From NCBI GenBank assembly GCA_007644065.1, contig VJWN01000003.1, forward strand, positions 868,001 through 932,000: a DNA stretch of 64,000 nt, written 5' to 3'. A program made the position numbers and the translations under genes. The DNA comes from Margaritispora aquatica (lineage: Eukaryota > Ascomycota > Leotiomycetes > Helotiales > Discinellaceae). A model generated the notes under the pieces. That model was given only the letters and a program-made list of their open reading frames with translations. It was not told the origin of the DNA and searched no databases. This document shows positions 1 to 11,013 of the stretch, piece after piece. How positions within the stretch are numbered: the first letter of the stretch is position 1; each line of letters starts with the position of its first letter.

Positions 1-470
1 GAGCTTCTTGACTTTCAAGAGTTTGAATAATCTAAGAAGGATAAGCTTTTGTGCGAGTAATGAGCTAGAGAGCTTACGGTCTTTACCACTCCTCCGATTG
101 CAGTTAAGATGTCTTGTCGGAATAAATGAATGCAGAAGTCATTTTCCTCCTCCAAGGCTAAGTTTCGCAATATCCCCCAGCCATCAGTTCTTGTCTCTAG
201 GTTTGAATCGGTGAGTGTCTGTTCGAATAGAATCTTGACAATCTGTTCGCGCAACAGGAGTTTCCGGTATGTGTCATCCTCAATTATGTTGGTAATTGCA
301 CGAGCCGCATTTGATCGAGTTTTGAGATCCGGACTCTGCAAATCCTTGAGAACAGGTAGAATGCGCTGCTCACGAATAGCAGCAAGCTCTGGATCCGCAG
401 GAGGCTTGACTGGTTTCCCCGCTGGGTTCGCCCTATCCTTCGCTCGAGTCCTTGGCTTTGATTTTCCCAT
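1..470 (-). CDS. SYO1: Symportin Syo1-like ARM/HEAT-repeat protein, N-terminal part (runs off left edge)
   Basis: The gene starts at the ATG at 470 on the minus strand and continues beyond base 1, so only about 140 N-terminal residues are present. I place exon 1 at 78..470, an intron at 32..77 (GTAAGC...CTTAG) and exon 2 from 31 to beyond the window edge; the join reads VVKT then IIQTLESQEA in frame. The start MGKSKPRTRAK is basic, and it is followed by ARM-type helices (LKDLQSPDLKTRSNAARAI). In yeast, Syo1 escorts ribosomal proteins uL18 (Rpl5) and uL5 (Rpl11) into the nucleus with an importin for 5S RNP assembly. It is divergent with IDI1, 434 bp apart. The family call rests on the N-terminal resemblance only; another ARM-repeat protein is possible. 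Confidence 0.72.
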
Positions 471-904
471 CTTGTTCGTAATGTGAAGTCTTGATAAAGT
501 TTGAAAAATTCCCGTCAAGTTTTTGTCGTGAATTTCGAAAGCACTTGGGAGGGTGCCGATACCCCGCGATGATCACGTGGTGGTACCCAAAATTTCCTCA
601 TCCTCATCTCAACTGCACCAAGCTCGAAGAGGTTTGTGAAGATCGCCATATTGATGGCAGATCTTGATTTTTCTAGCTACAGTGTAATGGATGCTGCTGA
701 GTATTCTTTATTGAGTTAGCGCTCGGTATGATCCAGATAGTTGTGGTGGTAACAAACCCCCGGTCGGACGCACCCTAATTTCAGTTGGTGTCAAGTGGGA
801 TCCCTCAAAAGAAACTCACTGAGGTATTTATCCTACCTATGCCCTCTTGCAAACGACCATTTTGAAATTTCGAATATATATCGGGACTATTTTCATCCTT
901 CGAA
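471..904. other. Divergent SYO1/IDI1 intergenic promoter region
   Basis: This 434-bp spacer lies between two divergent starts and must hold both promoters. It contains a perfect CACGTG E-box (574..579). I see no other gene or repeat in it. Confidence 0.6.
574..579. promoter_or_regulatory. CACGTG E-box in the SYO1/IDI1 divergent promoter
   Basis: A palindromic CACGTG sits 104 bp upstream of the SYO1 start and 325 bp upstream of the IDI1 start. Basic helix-loop-helix factors bind this core, including fungal SREBP types that control sterol genes and Cbf1/USF-like proteins. The link to IDI1 control is inference from position and pathway. Confidence 0.35.
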
Positions 905-1766
<862 letters not shown>

Positions 1767-3128
1767 TACAACTGCATGACACTGCACATTTAAGTGCATG
1801 GGCATAGGCGTGGGCAGCGTCAACATACCAACAGGAGGTTGACTTTGAGGAATAGCTGTGTTGCTTTCGAAACCTTGTGGAAAGGATTGGTTCGCACCTG
1901 TTGAGATTGGAAGAGGATGATACCTATACCCTGCAGCCAGACGCAATTGATTCAAAGATTGCGCATGACTCTCAAAGTTCAGCCCTCTATGGCGATTGCC
2001 GGGAATTCTCCCACGAAGGCGGTGTGTTCTAATTGATATTGAAAGAGACGACGAGGTCAAGCTGCAAAGTTGCAGAGCTACATTCGGAACTACATTTTTG
2101 ATTATACACAATTTCACTTGTCTCTTTGTTCATTTTGGTGGCTTCTCTCTCTCACTACCGGAAGGTACTTACTGTTGGGTCATGCTTCAAGGGTTTCAAT
2201 CTTCACTATTCGAGGCTTAGTGGAGCCTGGCGTTGAAGGGATGAAGTGCATCTAGGCCTCATTGAGTAGGTCCAGCCAGAGTTACGGGCAACCCCACGCC
2301 CAGCAATTGAAGTGAGGAGACGCATTCGGCCGCTTGCTTCACTTCTTGAAGGCGTTCAGAGATTATCGCTTGGTAAGTGAACAATGGAACCTACCACGAT
2401 AACTGGTCTCGTTGAATTGATTCGTTGTATGTGTCAAGATGCACAATAATGCATCACCTGATGTCTACAATCATGGTCCGTCCAATTGCTCCATCTAGAG
2501 CTGCTTCCCTATCATCGGAATCGGTGGGACTAAATCGGTTGGACGCCATAATCCGCGATGACACTTCTAGCGGCTTGGTGGGGTCAGGATCCAAGACGTG
2601 CATGCATAGTCAACAGCCCCATCCTGGATCTCGTACAAGGAAATGCCTACTTAAGCCTTGGCTTACCTGCTCTCGACGTCTTCAAGAATTGCATACACAC
2701 TCCTATCACTCCAGACATCTTCGTTTAGACTTTAAATATCTCATCACTACAAGCATTCATCCCCCTACAACCTCTACAACATCAACTTGATCAACTGTTT
2801 GATATTTACTCTCTTCTATCCAGAACGCTCAATTCTTACTACTCCACCGGATCTAGCGATCCACACCTCCCAACCCTTCCCATACCACACAGGTACCATT
2901 GGAACATAACATTGATGTCGGTTGACATACGCCAAAGTCTTCACTGCCTGCGATTTCCATCTCGATACGAAACAGTATCGAGATCGCAGCTTTCTAAACA
3001 GCATACAGGAGATACGACGAGACCATCAGAACCATGTAAGCACGATTTCATAAATCCCGAGACTCTTGTTGACAAACAGTCCAGAAACTAGAATTTCATA
3101 CATTACCTTGTACCATTCAACCGCAATC
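1767..3128. other. Intergenic, no gene recognised
   Basis: About 1.36 kb between IDI1 and the acetyltransferase gene. Open frames here (for example 2425..2790 plus) have no recognisable domain and look like chance. The part next to 3129 is CT-rich and is probably the leader and promoter of the next gene. Confidence 0.5.
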
Positions 3129-4094
3129 ATGGCGCAGAGTAATAATTTTAATAATCAAAGTTCAACCATGACCATTGAGAAGAAGTTAAGCATCTCATCC
3201 CAATCAGTCGAGGAAGTGCGTGTTATCGGCATCTCCGAGTATGCAGATGCAGCACAATGTCTCGCAGAAGCCTTCGCTGTAGATGATGTCGCAAGGTATT
3301 TCATTGACACTGAAGACATGGCTGCGTATTCCGAGGAATACAAGTACAAACTTCATTGTGACATCCTTCGCTACATTACTGCGGCGCATTGCTACAAGGG
3401 CATTGTGACGACCATTGGTCCAAACTATGATGCCGTTGCTCTGTGGTACGTCACTCGCCAATCATCGCACCTTGTCATATCCGCTCGTGTGAGGCTCGGA
3501 TGTCACAAGTAGAGTTGAGTTAATGTGACACATAGGATGCCTCCTGGCAAAAACATGGATGATCTCTGGACCATCCTCCGCTCTGGCATGTGGAGACTCT
3601 GGTACAAGCTGTCCCGCGAAGGCAAGGCACGCTTCTACGATGAGTTTCTACCTCTGCTTCATGATACCAAGCACGATGTCATGGGCGAGCGAGACGATGA
3701 CTCTTACTACCTCGTCTATCTGGGCAGCAAGCCTAGTGCGCGTGGTAAAGGTTACGCGAAGAAATTGATCGAGGATATGCTTGTTAAGGTACACGAGAAT
3801 TTCTTGTTATATTCTTTTTTTGTTACTCTGTGGAAGCTGTGCATTTGTGAGAACTCAATTAACGAGAACCCCTGATAGGCGGACGAAGAAGGCCGTGCAA
3901 CCTACCTCGAATCGAGCGCATCGAACAATATCGAGTACTACAAGAGATTCGGGTTTACGGAGTCAATGGACATTGAGCTGAAGCGTGGCGCCAAGCCTGT
4001 CAAGTTGCACATTATGGTTCGCGAGCCGCAAGGTATGACGGAGAGCTCGAACGGAGGGAAGGAGGTGGCTTCGGTCAAGACGAGAGAGATCTGA
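3129..4094 (+). CDS. GNAT-family N-acetyltransferase
   Basis: Exons 3129..3445, 3536..3788 and 3879..4094 join in frame to 261 residues. The introns are GTACGT...CATAG and GTACAC...GATAG. The acetyl-CoA binding motif of GNAT enzymes is seen as YYLVYLGSKPSARGKGYAKKLI (motif A, Q/RxxGxG/A type) at about residues 163-184. A C-terminal ATYLESS...NIEYYKRFGF follows, the usual beta-bulge region that closes the fold. The fungal subfamily is the soluble one resembling puromycin N-acetyltransferase. The substrate cannot be told from sequence; small molecules or amines are typical. An upstream in-frame ATG is absent, and the Met at 3129 begins a Gln/Asn/Ser-rich tail. Confidence 0.85.
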
Positions 4095-4364
4095 TCATGG
4101 GGTGAAACTGTGATCAGATTTCCTTATACTTTTCCTTAGCCTGCTTTCTCTTGGTTGTCCCTTTCTATCTTTTCATCGGCAAGATCTGTTTCATTTTGGT
4201 TCCTCGAGTGTGCTAATGTCCTGCTGTGGGTATCTCATTAGTCTGCACTTTGAAATTGGTTGTGAGCTCGCTAGTTTAGTAGTTTTCTATTCATGGGTTT
4301 CATCAATACGTCACTGCATCTCGTACATAACTAAATCGTGACGCCTGTATCTTCATTCCCACCT

Positions 4365-5404
4365 CTAATATTCCAGCACAGCCCATGTCTCATCGTCAAC
4401 TGTGGTATATATCAAACCCTCGCCCAACAGCTCATCTCCCGCTTTAAACACGTCATTGACACCAATACCAAGCTGCTGTGCAATATTGTGTACATGTAAA
4501 CCCTCATTGTTCTGCGGTGCCGACTGCAGTAGATCAAAGACCTTCCTACCCACTGCCCCAATCTTGTTTGACATCTTCTTGCCCGCCACATTCCCACCAG
4601 CTCCATCCTGAGCTCCACCATAGCTGTCCACGAACATGCCGCCACTATCTCCCTTCGCACCACCTTCGCCTGGAGGACCCCTTGTGAAATACAGGTGCAC
4701 GGCCGTAGCTTCGAGGAAATGGTATGAGAGCTCGTTGAAATCGGTTACAGGACGGATCAGGTGGGCGCCTATGTGGCGCTTGTTGTTGAATGCTTTTAAT
4801 CGGCCCCAGACGCGCAGATATTCTCCCTCCTTGAGGATTGGACGTGGATTAGCATTTTCAGCTTCGGCGTCGATCCATAGCTTCACTTCGATCAGGCCGG
4901 TGCCGTCGTCGAGCTTGTAGGTTGTGTTGGTGGTTTGTGCGGAGATGGCATTGATTTGGCCGACGAAGGTTAACTGTCCAGTAGTCAGGATCAAGGTCTG
5001 CGACCAGAGATGGTATATCAACGGACCTGGGTGACTTCTATACCATCAATCTTAAATTCGCTGTCTGGATGTGGTTGGTGTCTAGTTAAAGTCAGCCAAG
5101 TTCTGCTTCTCATAGCTTGGGTACTGACGCATCGATGATTTGCTTGATAGTGACCGGCCTTAGAGTATCCTTTCCGTATGTCTTTACACCATTAGGCGCC
5201 GCTCATATATCCTTAGGATCTGCCATACCTTGCTACCCCCGTCTTGACTTCCAGTCTGAGAACCTGTGAAACCACCGCCTTCTGCCCCTCCTTGAGCTCC
5301 ATAGGTCGTTGTGGAATATCCGCCAGCATTGTTGCCATATCCGTAATTTGCTAAGCAGGGTAAGAAAATATCACAAAGTGCATTCAATCAAGGGCCTTAC
5401 CCAT
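4365..5404 (-). CDS. RFA2: Replication protein A 32-kDa subunit (RPA2/Rfa2)
   Basis: This is the middle subunit of the heterotrimeric single-stranded DNA-binding complex used in replication, repair and checkpoint signalling. Five coding exons on the minus strand (5401..5404, 5229..5350, 5129..5169, 5027..5081, 4365..4973) sum to 831 nt, 276 residues. The Gly/Ser/Tyr-rich flexible N-terminus (NYGYGNNAGGY, the phosphorylated tail in this family) is followed by the OB fold DTLRPVTIKQIID...IDGIEVTQLTFVGQI...TTYKLDDGTGLIEVKLW. The C-terminal winged helix ends in GLIYTTVDDETWAVLEY. The first coding exon is only ATGG, with the glycine-rich exon 2 starting inside codon 2; the donor GTAAGG and acceptor CTTAG support it. 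The family assignment is firm; the smallest exons are inferred from splice consensus and frame. Confidence 0.93.
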
Positions 5405-5609
5405 TGTTAACAGGAATGAGAGAGTTGTGACGAATATGATTCAATGAGTGTGTTTATTTGCCTTTGGAGTGGACGCGTCCAGCGCGTTTTTCGTGTAAAG
5501 TGCGAAGTCAGGCTTCCGTACAAATGAAGCGCTGAAGCGACCCCTCCTTTTAACTCAACATCTTCGCTAACTAGGTAGGTAAGGTAACCTCAATATTCAT
5601 GCTCTTTAT

Positions 5610-5672
5610 CTCATGTGTATCTCATGTGTATCTCATGTGTATCTCATGTGTATCTCATGTGTATCTCATGTC
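5610..5672. repeat. Tandem repeat, 11-bp unit CTCATGTGTAT, about 5.5 copies
   Basis: Five perfect copies run from 5610 to 5664, and a sixth degenerates to CTCATGTCTAC. The array ends about 14 bp from the stop codon of the small minus-strand gene at 5686..6120, so it lies in that gene's 3' region and in the RFA2 upstream region. Confidence 0.95.
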
Positions 5673-5685
5673 TACTGCAATATTT

Positions 5686-6120
5686 CTACAGCTCATCCTT
5701 CACCCGATACTTTGCATCGAGCCTTGTCATTATATGCGTCGCCCAACCTCCACTTCCGGGTTGTTCTTCTCGAAGCTATTCAGTTAACAAGCACTCAAAG
5801 AGACATCGGTCAGCTTTTTAACTCACATTTATCAATAACGGGTGCTCAGGCTTGAGAACCTCCAAGTACTTCTCCCATACACCAGCAGCTTCAGCGGTCA
5901 TGGCCTCATTGATCATCAGGCCTGTAATGAACACTTGAGGTCTAGGTTCAAGACAGTGAAGCAGAACACCCAAGTTATGAGTTGTGTAGGTGAATACTTC
6001 AGGCTGGCTCTTCAAATCGATGATTGCAGCTAGACGATATGGCGTGTTTTGGAACATGGCATCCATCGAGGCTGCTACATGACGGTATACCCCAAAGGCA
6101 ACGATGCTGATTTCCTTCAT
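5686..6120 (-). CDS. Small protein of unknown function
   Basis: I do not recognise this gene. Exon 1 (5827..6120) starts at ATG 6120 with MKEISIVAFGVYRHVAAS. A GTGAGT...AATAG intron (5776..5826) joins exon 2 (5686..5775) in frame, giving 127 residues. The predicted chain alternates hydrophobic strands and helices (ISIVAFGVY, RLAAIIDL, LGVLLHCLEPRPQVFITGLMIN), resembling a small alpha/beta domain. It ends in a basic/acidic tail (MTRLDAKYRVKDEL). KDEL at the very C-terminus matches an ER-retention tetrapeptide, but without a signal peptide this is probably coincidence. No catalytic motif is evident. The in-frame splice and compact composition favour a real gene. Confidence 0.55.
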
Positions 6121-7270
6121 TTTGGCGATTTACTGGAGAACTTTTTGATTTTATCTTTCTTGCTCTTCAAATGGCAGTGCGTTGTGTACCGCTGTTTTCA
6201 CCAGATTTATGGTTGAATCTCACTGCATGGAATGATTACGAACCAAAGGTCCGCTCCGAGAATCCCTAAAGGCTGTCTTATTTAAACACATCAACTTTCT
6301 GGTAGGCTATATTGAGTCAAAATCAGACATATATACTCTCTCCGTGAAGACTACTTCGAGGTAGACCATGAGTGTTTTTACTTCTGCAAAATAAGATCGA
6401 TGCAGTTCTCCTAAAGAATGAAATGTGTAGGTTTTCCTTCTGCAAACCTCAATTTCAGATCTTCACTTTTGCTACAGCTAGCAGGCTATTGTTTGTCCTC
6501 TCTTTGGCCATCTCCATATTCTCATCCAACACTACTCTCTCAAGTTGGATGTCACATCTTATGGCGAACAATTGGAGTTTGGAAAGCACCAGGTGTATTG
6601 ATCTATCCGCTAGTTCTTCCATGAGCCGAGGTGCTATCTGAATATCCTCCCAAGTCACTTACCTTTTGTATCAATACAATTTGTTCATCTGCAATCTCGT
6701 TCACCTGATTGATGTTTATGCCTTTCATTTGACTGTATGTTCTTGCGATTATAAAGTGGTCAGGTTTTTTTTACTCTCCAATTGTCGAACATTTACAGAA
6801 ATAATATCCACCCAAATGGCACTTCAAATCATACGTAAGTGCCTGCTTCTCTTACAGAATAGCGCAAGCTTACTCAACTAGTGAATGCCTGCTAGTCAGA
6901 ATAAGTCTGCCCGATAAACTAAGCATGTCCAGCACACATGCCAATCGTGGGGGAAATGATGCTATGCTAGTAGTGGTAGTATGCTATGGCAGCATATATC
7001 CGTGCATATCCACCAAAAATCCAGAAGTTACTTGCCAGATTTGTCGATTTAGCAGTGATGCAACCTCTGGTCGATGAGCTCTGCAGCTTGATGTCTAATA
7101 AATTATCTCTAGGTAAACCTCCATCTATATTTGTTTAGGATGATCACTACCTTGCCTATGTTGGTCTGAGTCGAGGGGAATATTTTGTTTTCTTCCAGCC
7201 CCGAGATACATATAAACTTCTTTCCCAGCCTTCATTTATCCATAGAAAATATCATCAAACTAGCCTTACG
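6121..7270. other. Intergenic region with a possible small spliced relic
   Basis: About 1.15 kb between the small unknown gene and the broken S53 peptidase. It holds the tentative minus-strand coding remnant at 6378..6728, described separately. Nothing else is recognisable. Confidence 0.4.
6378..6728 (-). other. Possible small spliced gene or coding relic, unknown
   Basis: Three minus-strand segments have protein-like composition and share frame when joined: 6663..6728 (MKGININQVNEIADEQ...), 6467..6637 (IAPRLMEELADRSIHL...CDIQLERVV...) and 6378..6410 (ENCIDLILQK, stop). The second gap (6411..6466, 56 nt, GTGAAG...TTTAG) looks like a normal intron. The first gap is just 25 nt with GTAAGT...TTCAG ends, shorter than fungal introns usually are. 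The inferred chain is charged and helical. It could be a small gene whose intron has shrunk, a pseudogene, or chance; a single-exon version would start at ATG 6622. Confidence 0.25.
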
Positions 7271-9145
7271 ATGTTGTTCCTACCAATAATTTTGTTTGGA
7301 TTTTGGCCACACAGGTTGCGGCTGTCCCATTTCCAGTCTCTCATGTTGTCCATGAGCATCGCGACTATGTACCAATCTCTTGGATCAAACGGCGCATATG
7401 TCATGGACTTCCTCAGCTGTGTAATATTGTCCATATTTGGAATGTCCTGGGGTAGAGCTATAACTATTCTTAGTATCGCTACAATGATATGCTAAAAACT
7501 ACATACACTTCCATCAGGAGACTGTGCCTCTTATCAATGTTGCTTTGTGTCATTCCGATGCGGACTGGCATACTTGCAGTTGGCTCGACTCTACCCCCCT
7601 TCATCGGATACAGTTGATATGGTCCAAAAATGGCTTGAGTCTGCAGGAATTGCTTCAAAAAATATTTCTCAGTCGGTGAACAAACAATGGATGCAGTTCG
7701 ATGCTTCTGCAGCCAAAAATGAAGCACTACTCGGTGCTGAATACCACATCTACGAGCATTCTGAGACTGGCAAGACTACTGTTGCTTGTGATAAGTAAGT
7801 CTGGTTTGATGAAAGTTATGTCTACAGCTGACCACATGTGAAGATACCACGTTCCAGCTCACATACAGGAGCATGTCGATTATATCACGCCTGGGGTCAT
7901 GTTGTTTGCTGGGAAGCGAAGGCCTAATCCAGTCCCTGCTTCTGAACTCGAAAAGCGCATCTTCGGTATCACGAGTGATAAAGGCCATTATCTAGAGCCC
8001 ATCGTTAGGAAGCTAGGAATGACTTTACAACCACTTCTTGCTATTCCCGAGCTTCTTGTTTGTGGTACTGACATTACTCCTCACTGCATCAAGGCATTGT
8101 ACAACGTTACTACATCACCCAAAGCAGCACCGGGAAACGAGCTAGGAATCTTTGAAGATCTCGGAGACGTCTACTCTCAAGAAGATTTGAACTTGTGTTT
8201 CGCTAGTTTTGCTCAGTAAGTGACTTGAGTATGTGCCCCATGAGCCTTACTAATTGCTTCGCTAGAAACATCCCCACTGGTACTGGACCTAAGCTCAAGG
8301 CTGTTGATGGAGCTGTTGCTTCAGTCAACGTTCTCTCAGCGGGACCAGAATCCGATCTTGACTTCCAAGTGCCATATCCTCTAATCTACCCTCAGAACAC
8401 GGTGCTCTTCCAAACGGATGACCCCGTGTATGAGGCAAATTACACTTTTAATGGTTTCCTTAACAACTTCTTAGCTGCTATCGATGGCTCTTACTGTGAC
8501 GCCGCTGGGCCCTTAGATCCACCATATCCTAATCCATCGAATCAACCGGGTGCCTACAAAGGCAAGCTTCAGTGCGGTGTTTACAAGCGAACGAACATAA
8601 TTTCCATATCCTACGGAGGTGGCGAGGTGGATTTACCAGAGGCCTACCAAACAAGACAGTGTGCCGAGTTCACGAAGCTCGGCATGCAGGGTGTATCTGT
8701 GGTTGTCGCTTCGGGAGATTCTGGTGTTGCTGGCGCACCTGGAGATGTGAATACAGATGGTTGTCTAGGTACCGGTAATATCTTCTCGCCCAATTTCCCA
8801 GCTACATGCCCATACATCACTACAGTCGGAGCGACCACCCTCCCACCTACTGGAAATGTCCACACAGATGCCGAGACAGTTGTGACGCGGTTCGGAAGCG
8901 GAGGCGGCTAGGAAGCCAACTATTAGGTTTGTGAATCCTACTTTGGTACGTGTTGCTGTCCTCAAATGTTTAACTTTTCTAACAATAATTAGTACGCAAA
9001 TCCTCAAGTTCTGCATAATATCACTATAGGTAACAATCCTGGCTGCAATACGAATGGCTTCTCAGCTTCATCCGTCTGGGATCCTATTACAGGTTTGGGG
9101 ACACCAAACTATCCTGCTATGCTAAAGTTGTTTATGAGCTTGTAG
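7271..9145 (+). pseudogene. S53 (sedolisin / tripeptidyl-peptidase-like) pseudogene with internal inversion and deletion
   Basis: Remnant of a secreted acid serine-carboxyl peptidase gene. A signal-like start (MLFLPIILFGF) at 7271 goes out of frame before AAVPFPVSHVVHEHRDYVP. The propeptide then breaks at 7395/7396 and resumes at 7590 with YPPSSDTVDMVQKWL. The missing piece lies inverted in 7396..7589: its minus strand encodes RIGMTQSNIDK, a 49-nt intron and KYGQYYTAEEVHDI, in frame at both junctions. The mature part continues through introns 7795..7843 and 8216..8265 to ISISYGGGEVDLPEAYQ, VVVASGDSGVAG and FGSGGG. After that the sequence jumps to KPTIRFVNPTL and the C-terminal WDPITGLGTPNYPAM. 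Roughly 110-120 residues expected here, including the GTSAS nucleophile segment, are absent and the frame is lost. It cannot make active enzyme. Confidence 0.9.
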
Positions 9146-9802
9146 ATGGGAAGAGTGGCAGTAGAGTCGATTTAGATAAGTGTATCTGAAAGTTTAAGAT
9201 GGACACTTCCCTTTCATTATATTAAAATATACTCAACTTCCGTGCAAATCGATTCTTAATCTCAGCTACATATGTATAGTTTCGAGCTGGACAGTGATGA
9301 TGCGGTAGAAAGAATGCAAGGAAAGAATAATGAAGATGCTATCTAAGTACAAATTCTACAAATAACATTTAACATATAAACTCCCATTATCCTATCCGCT
9401 GCATGGTCTCGTCTGTTTTGGTATCGCTTCGCTTCTGCAAAGATAGGGGGAGCGGGGACTTGGGTCTCAAGACTTGAATATAACGGTACAGCAGCTTTCG
9501 ATTAATTTAATTCAACAAAAACCGAGTGAATTGCATATTCCACATCCATAAGCTAACTGAATTACCAAACCTTCGCTACTTTCCTTCCTGAGTAGGTACC
9601 TAGGTAAGTATTGAATCGTTTAGGTGCTAGTCACATGACGAGGCTGGCTCAAGACTCGTCACATCCCTGTCATTTCTCAACCTCAGTTGCTTGCCTCGCG
9701 CATTCGATATCTACGAAGATCCTATTTCACAACTCAACCACAACTACAACGCATATTTGGAAGATTAGCCCATTATTCTTCCATTGGCATATCTGGTGAG
9801 CC
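9146..9802. other. Intergenic, promoter side of the J-protein gene
   Basis: About 650 bp. It carries the dispersed motif GTAGGTACCTAGGTAAG (near 9593..9609) some 200 bp upstream of the next start. No gene seen. Confidence 0.5.
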
Positions 9803-10588
9803 ATGACTACCAAGCCCGAGAAAACTGACGATGATGTCGATGCACTTGAAGCTCTAGAGTCCGAAGAGAAAGAGTACCTGAAAGTGAGCTTCACTCTTCC
9901 CACCTCCCCCTCCAACCCATGCATCACCACTCAAGCAAATACTAATCCATTGCCTCAATCCCAGGATGCAGAAATCGATCGTATCCTCAAGGCCTTCCGT
10001 CTCGATGCGTACGTATACACCTCACTCACACGGGCACACAGCCAGCCATACTGATTGATGTCATCTAGCTACGCCGTCCTGGACCTGCAACCCGGCGTGC
10101 CCGAATCCGACATCAAGAAATGCTACCGCTCGAAATCCCTGCTGATCCACCCGGACAAGACCAAGAACCCGCTGGCGCCCGACGCTTTCGACCGGCTGAA
10201 GAAGGCGCAGACGGAACTCATGGACGAGAAGCACCGCGAGCGGCTGGACGAGGCCATCGCAGACGCCCGCATGCTGCTGATGCGCGAGAACAAGTGGACG
10301 GTGGACAGCGAGGAACTGCGCACCGAGAAGTTCGCGCGAGACTGGCGGGAGAAGACCAAGATGGTGCTGATTGACAATGAGCATAGACGACGCCGCCAGG
10401 TCAAGGCGCAGATGCAGGAGGAGGGGAGGGAGCAGAAGAAGGCTGATGAGGAGCTTGAGGCGAGGAAGCGCAAGAGGGATCATGACCAGAGCTGGGAGAG
10501 TACGCGTGACCAGCGGATTGGGAGTTGGAGGGACTTTCAGAAGGGTGGGGAGAAGAAGAAAAAGAAGAAGACGAAGCCGATTGGTTGA
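9803..10588 (+). CDS. DnaJ-domain protein, DNAJC8/Spf31-like
   Basis: Exons 9803..9883, 9965..10008 and 10069..10588 join in frame to 214 residues. The acidic N-terminus (DDDVDALEALESEEKEYLKDAEIDRILKAF) leads into a J domain YAVLDLQPG...IKKCYRSKSLLIHPDKTKNP with the diagnostic HPD at about residues 69-71. Next comes ALDAF-like helix IV, then a long basic and acidic helix (EHRRRRQVKAQMQEEGREQKK) and a lysine-rich tail (KKKKKKTKPIG) that looks like a nuclear signal. This layout is that of DNAJC8 and fission yeast Spf31, J-proteins associated with the spliceosome that stimulate Hsp70. The window's codon usage turns GC-rich in exon 3. Confident as a J-protein; the spliceosome role is by family. 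Confidence 0.87.
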
Positions 10589-11013
10589 GTTAGAGAGAGA
10601 GAAAGAAAGAGGTTAGATTTGCTTCATGATCATGGGACGGACGGGAGGTTAAAGGCGTTCATGGCTGGTTAGTATATTATGTTATGTTACATTCCTTTCC
10701 TTGCTTTCTTGCTTTGGGATTATAGGATGGATTTCTTACGATAGCTCAATGGCATAGGACTTGAATGCATATTTTTCATACACAGCATGCATCATATCAT
10801 TCTCACCGCGTGAAGGTATTATATGAGATGTATATTGAGAATTTGTTTTATACCCAACTAATACTAACACCAACACAATCCAGAAACCACAAACCACAAA
10901 CTCCAATCCAGTACGTCTCCTCTCCTCTCCCTCTCCATCCCCTCCTCATCTCATCTCATCTCATCTCATCTTATCTCATCTCCAACCCCAAGAGCAAAAC
11001 CAAAATTATCTCT
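10589..11013. other. Convergent 3' intergenic region
   Basis: 425 bp between two convergent genes. It holds a TCATC pentanucleotide array (about 10945..10983) and otherwise AT-rich 3' sequence. No gene seen. Confidence 0.5.
10945..10983. repeat. TCATC/TCTCA pentanucleotide microsatellite
   Basis: About seven to eight units of ATCTC with one variant (TTATC), immediately downstream of the stop codon of the coiled-coil gene. Confidence 0.9.

Noticed and set aside
2425..2790. Plus-strand open frame in the IDI1-GNAT spacer
   Set aside because: Low complexity, no domain and no splice partners; it probably lies in non-coding upstream sequence.
7449..7597. 9-bp inverted repeat GGGGTAGAG / CTCTACCCC as the cause of the S53 inversion
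   Set aside because: One arm lies inside the inverted piece and the other spans its right edge. In the uninverted order they would be direct repeats, so they do not explain the breakpoints.
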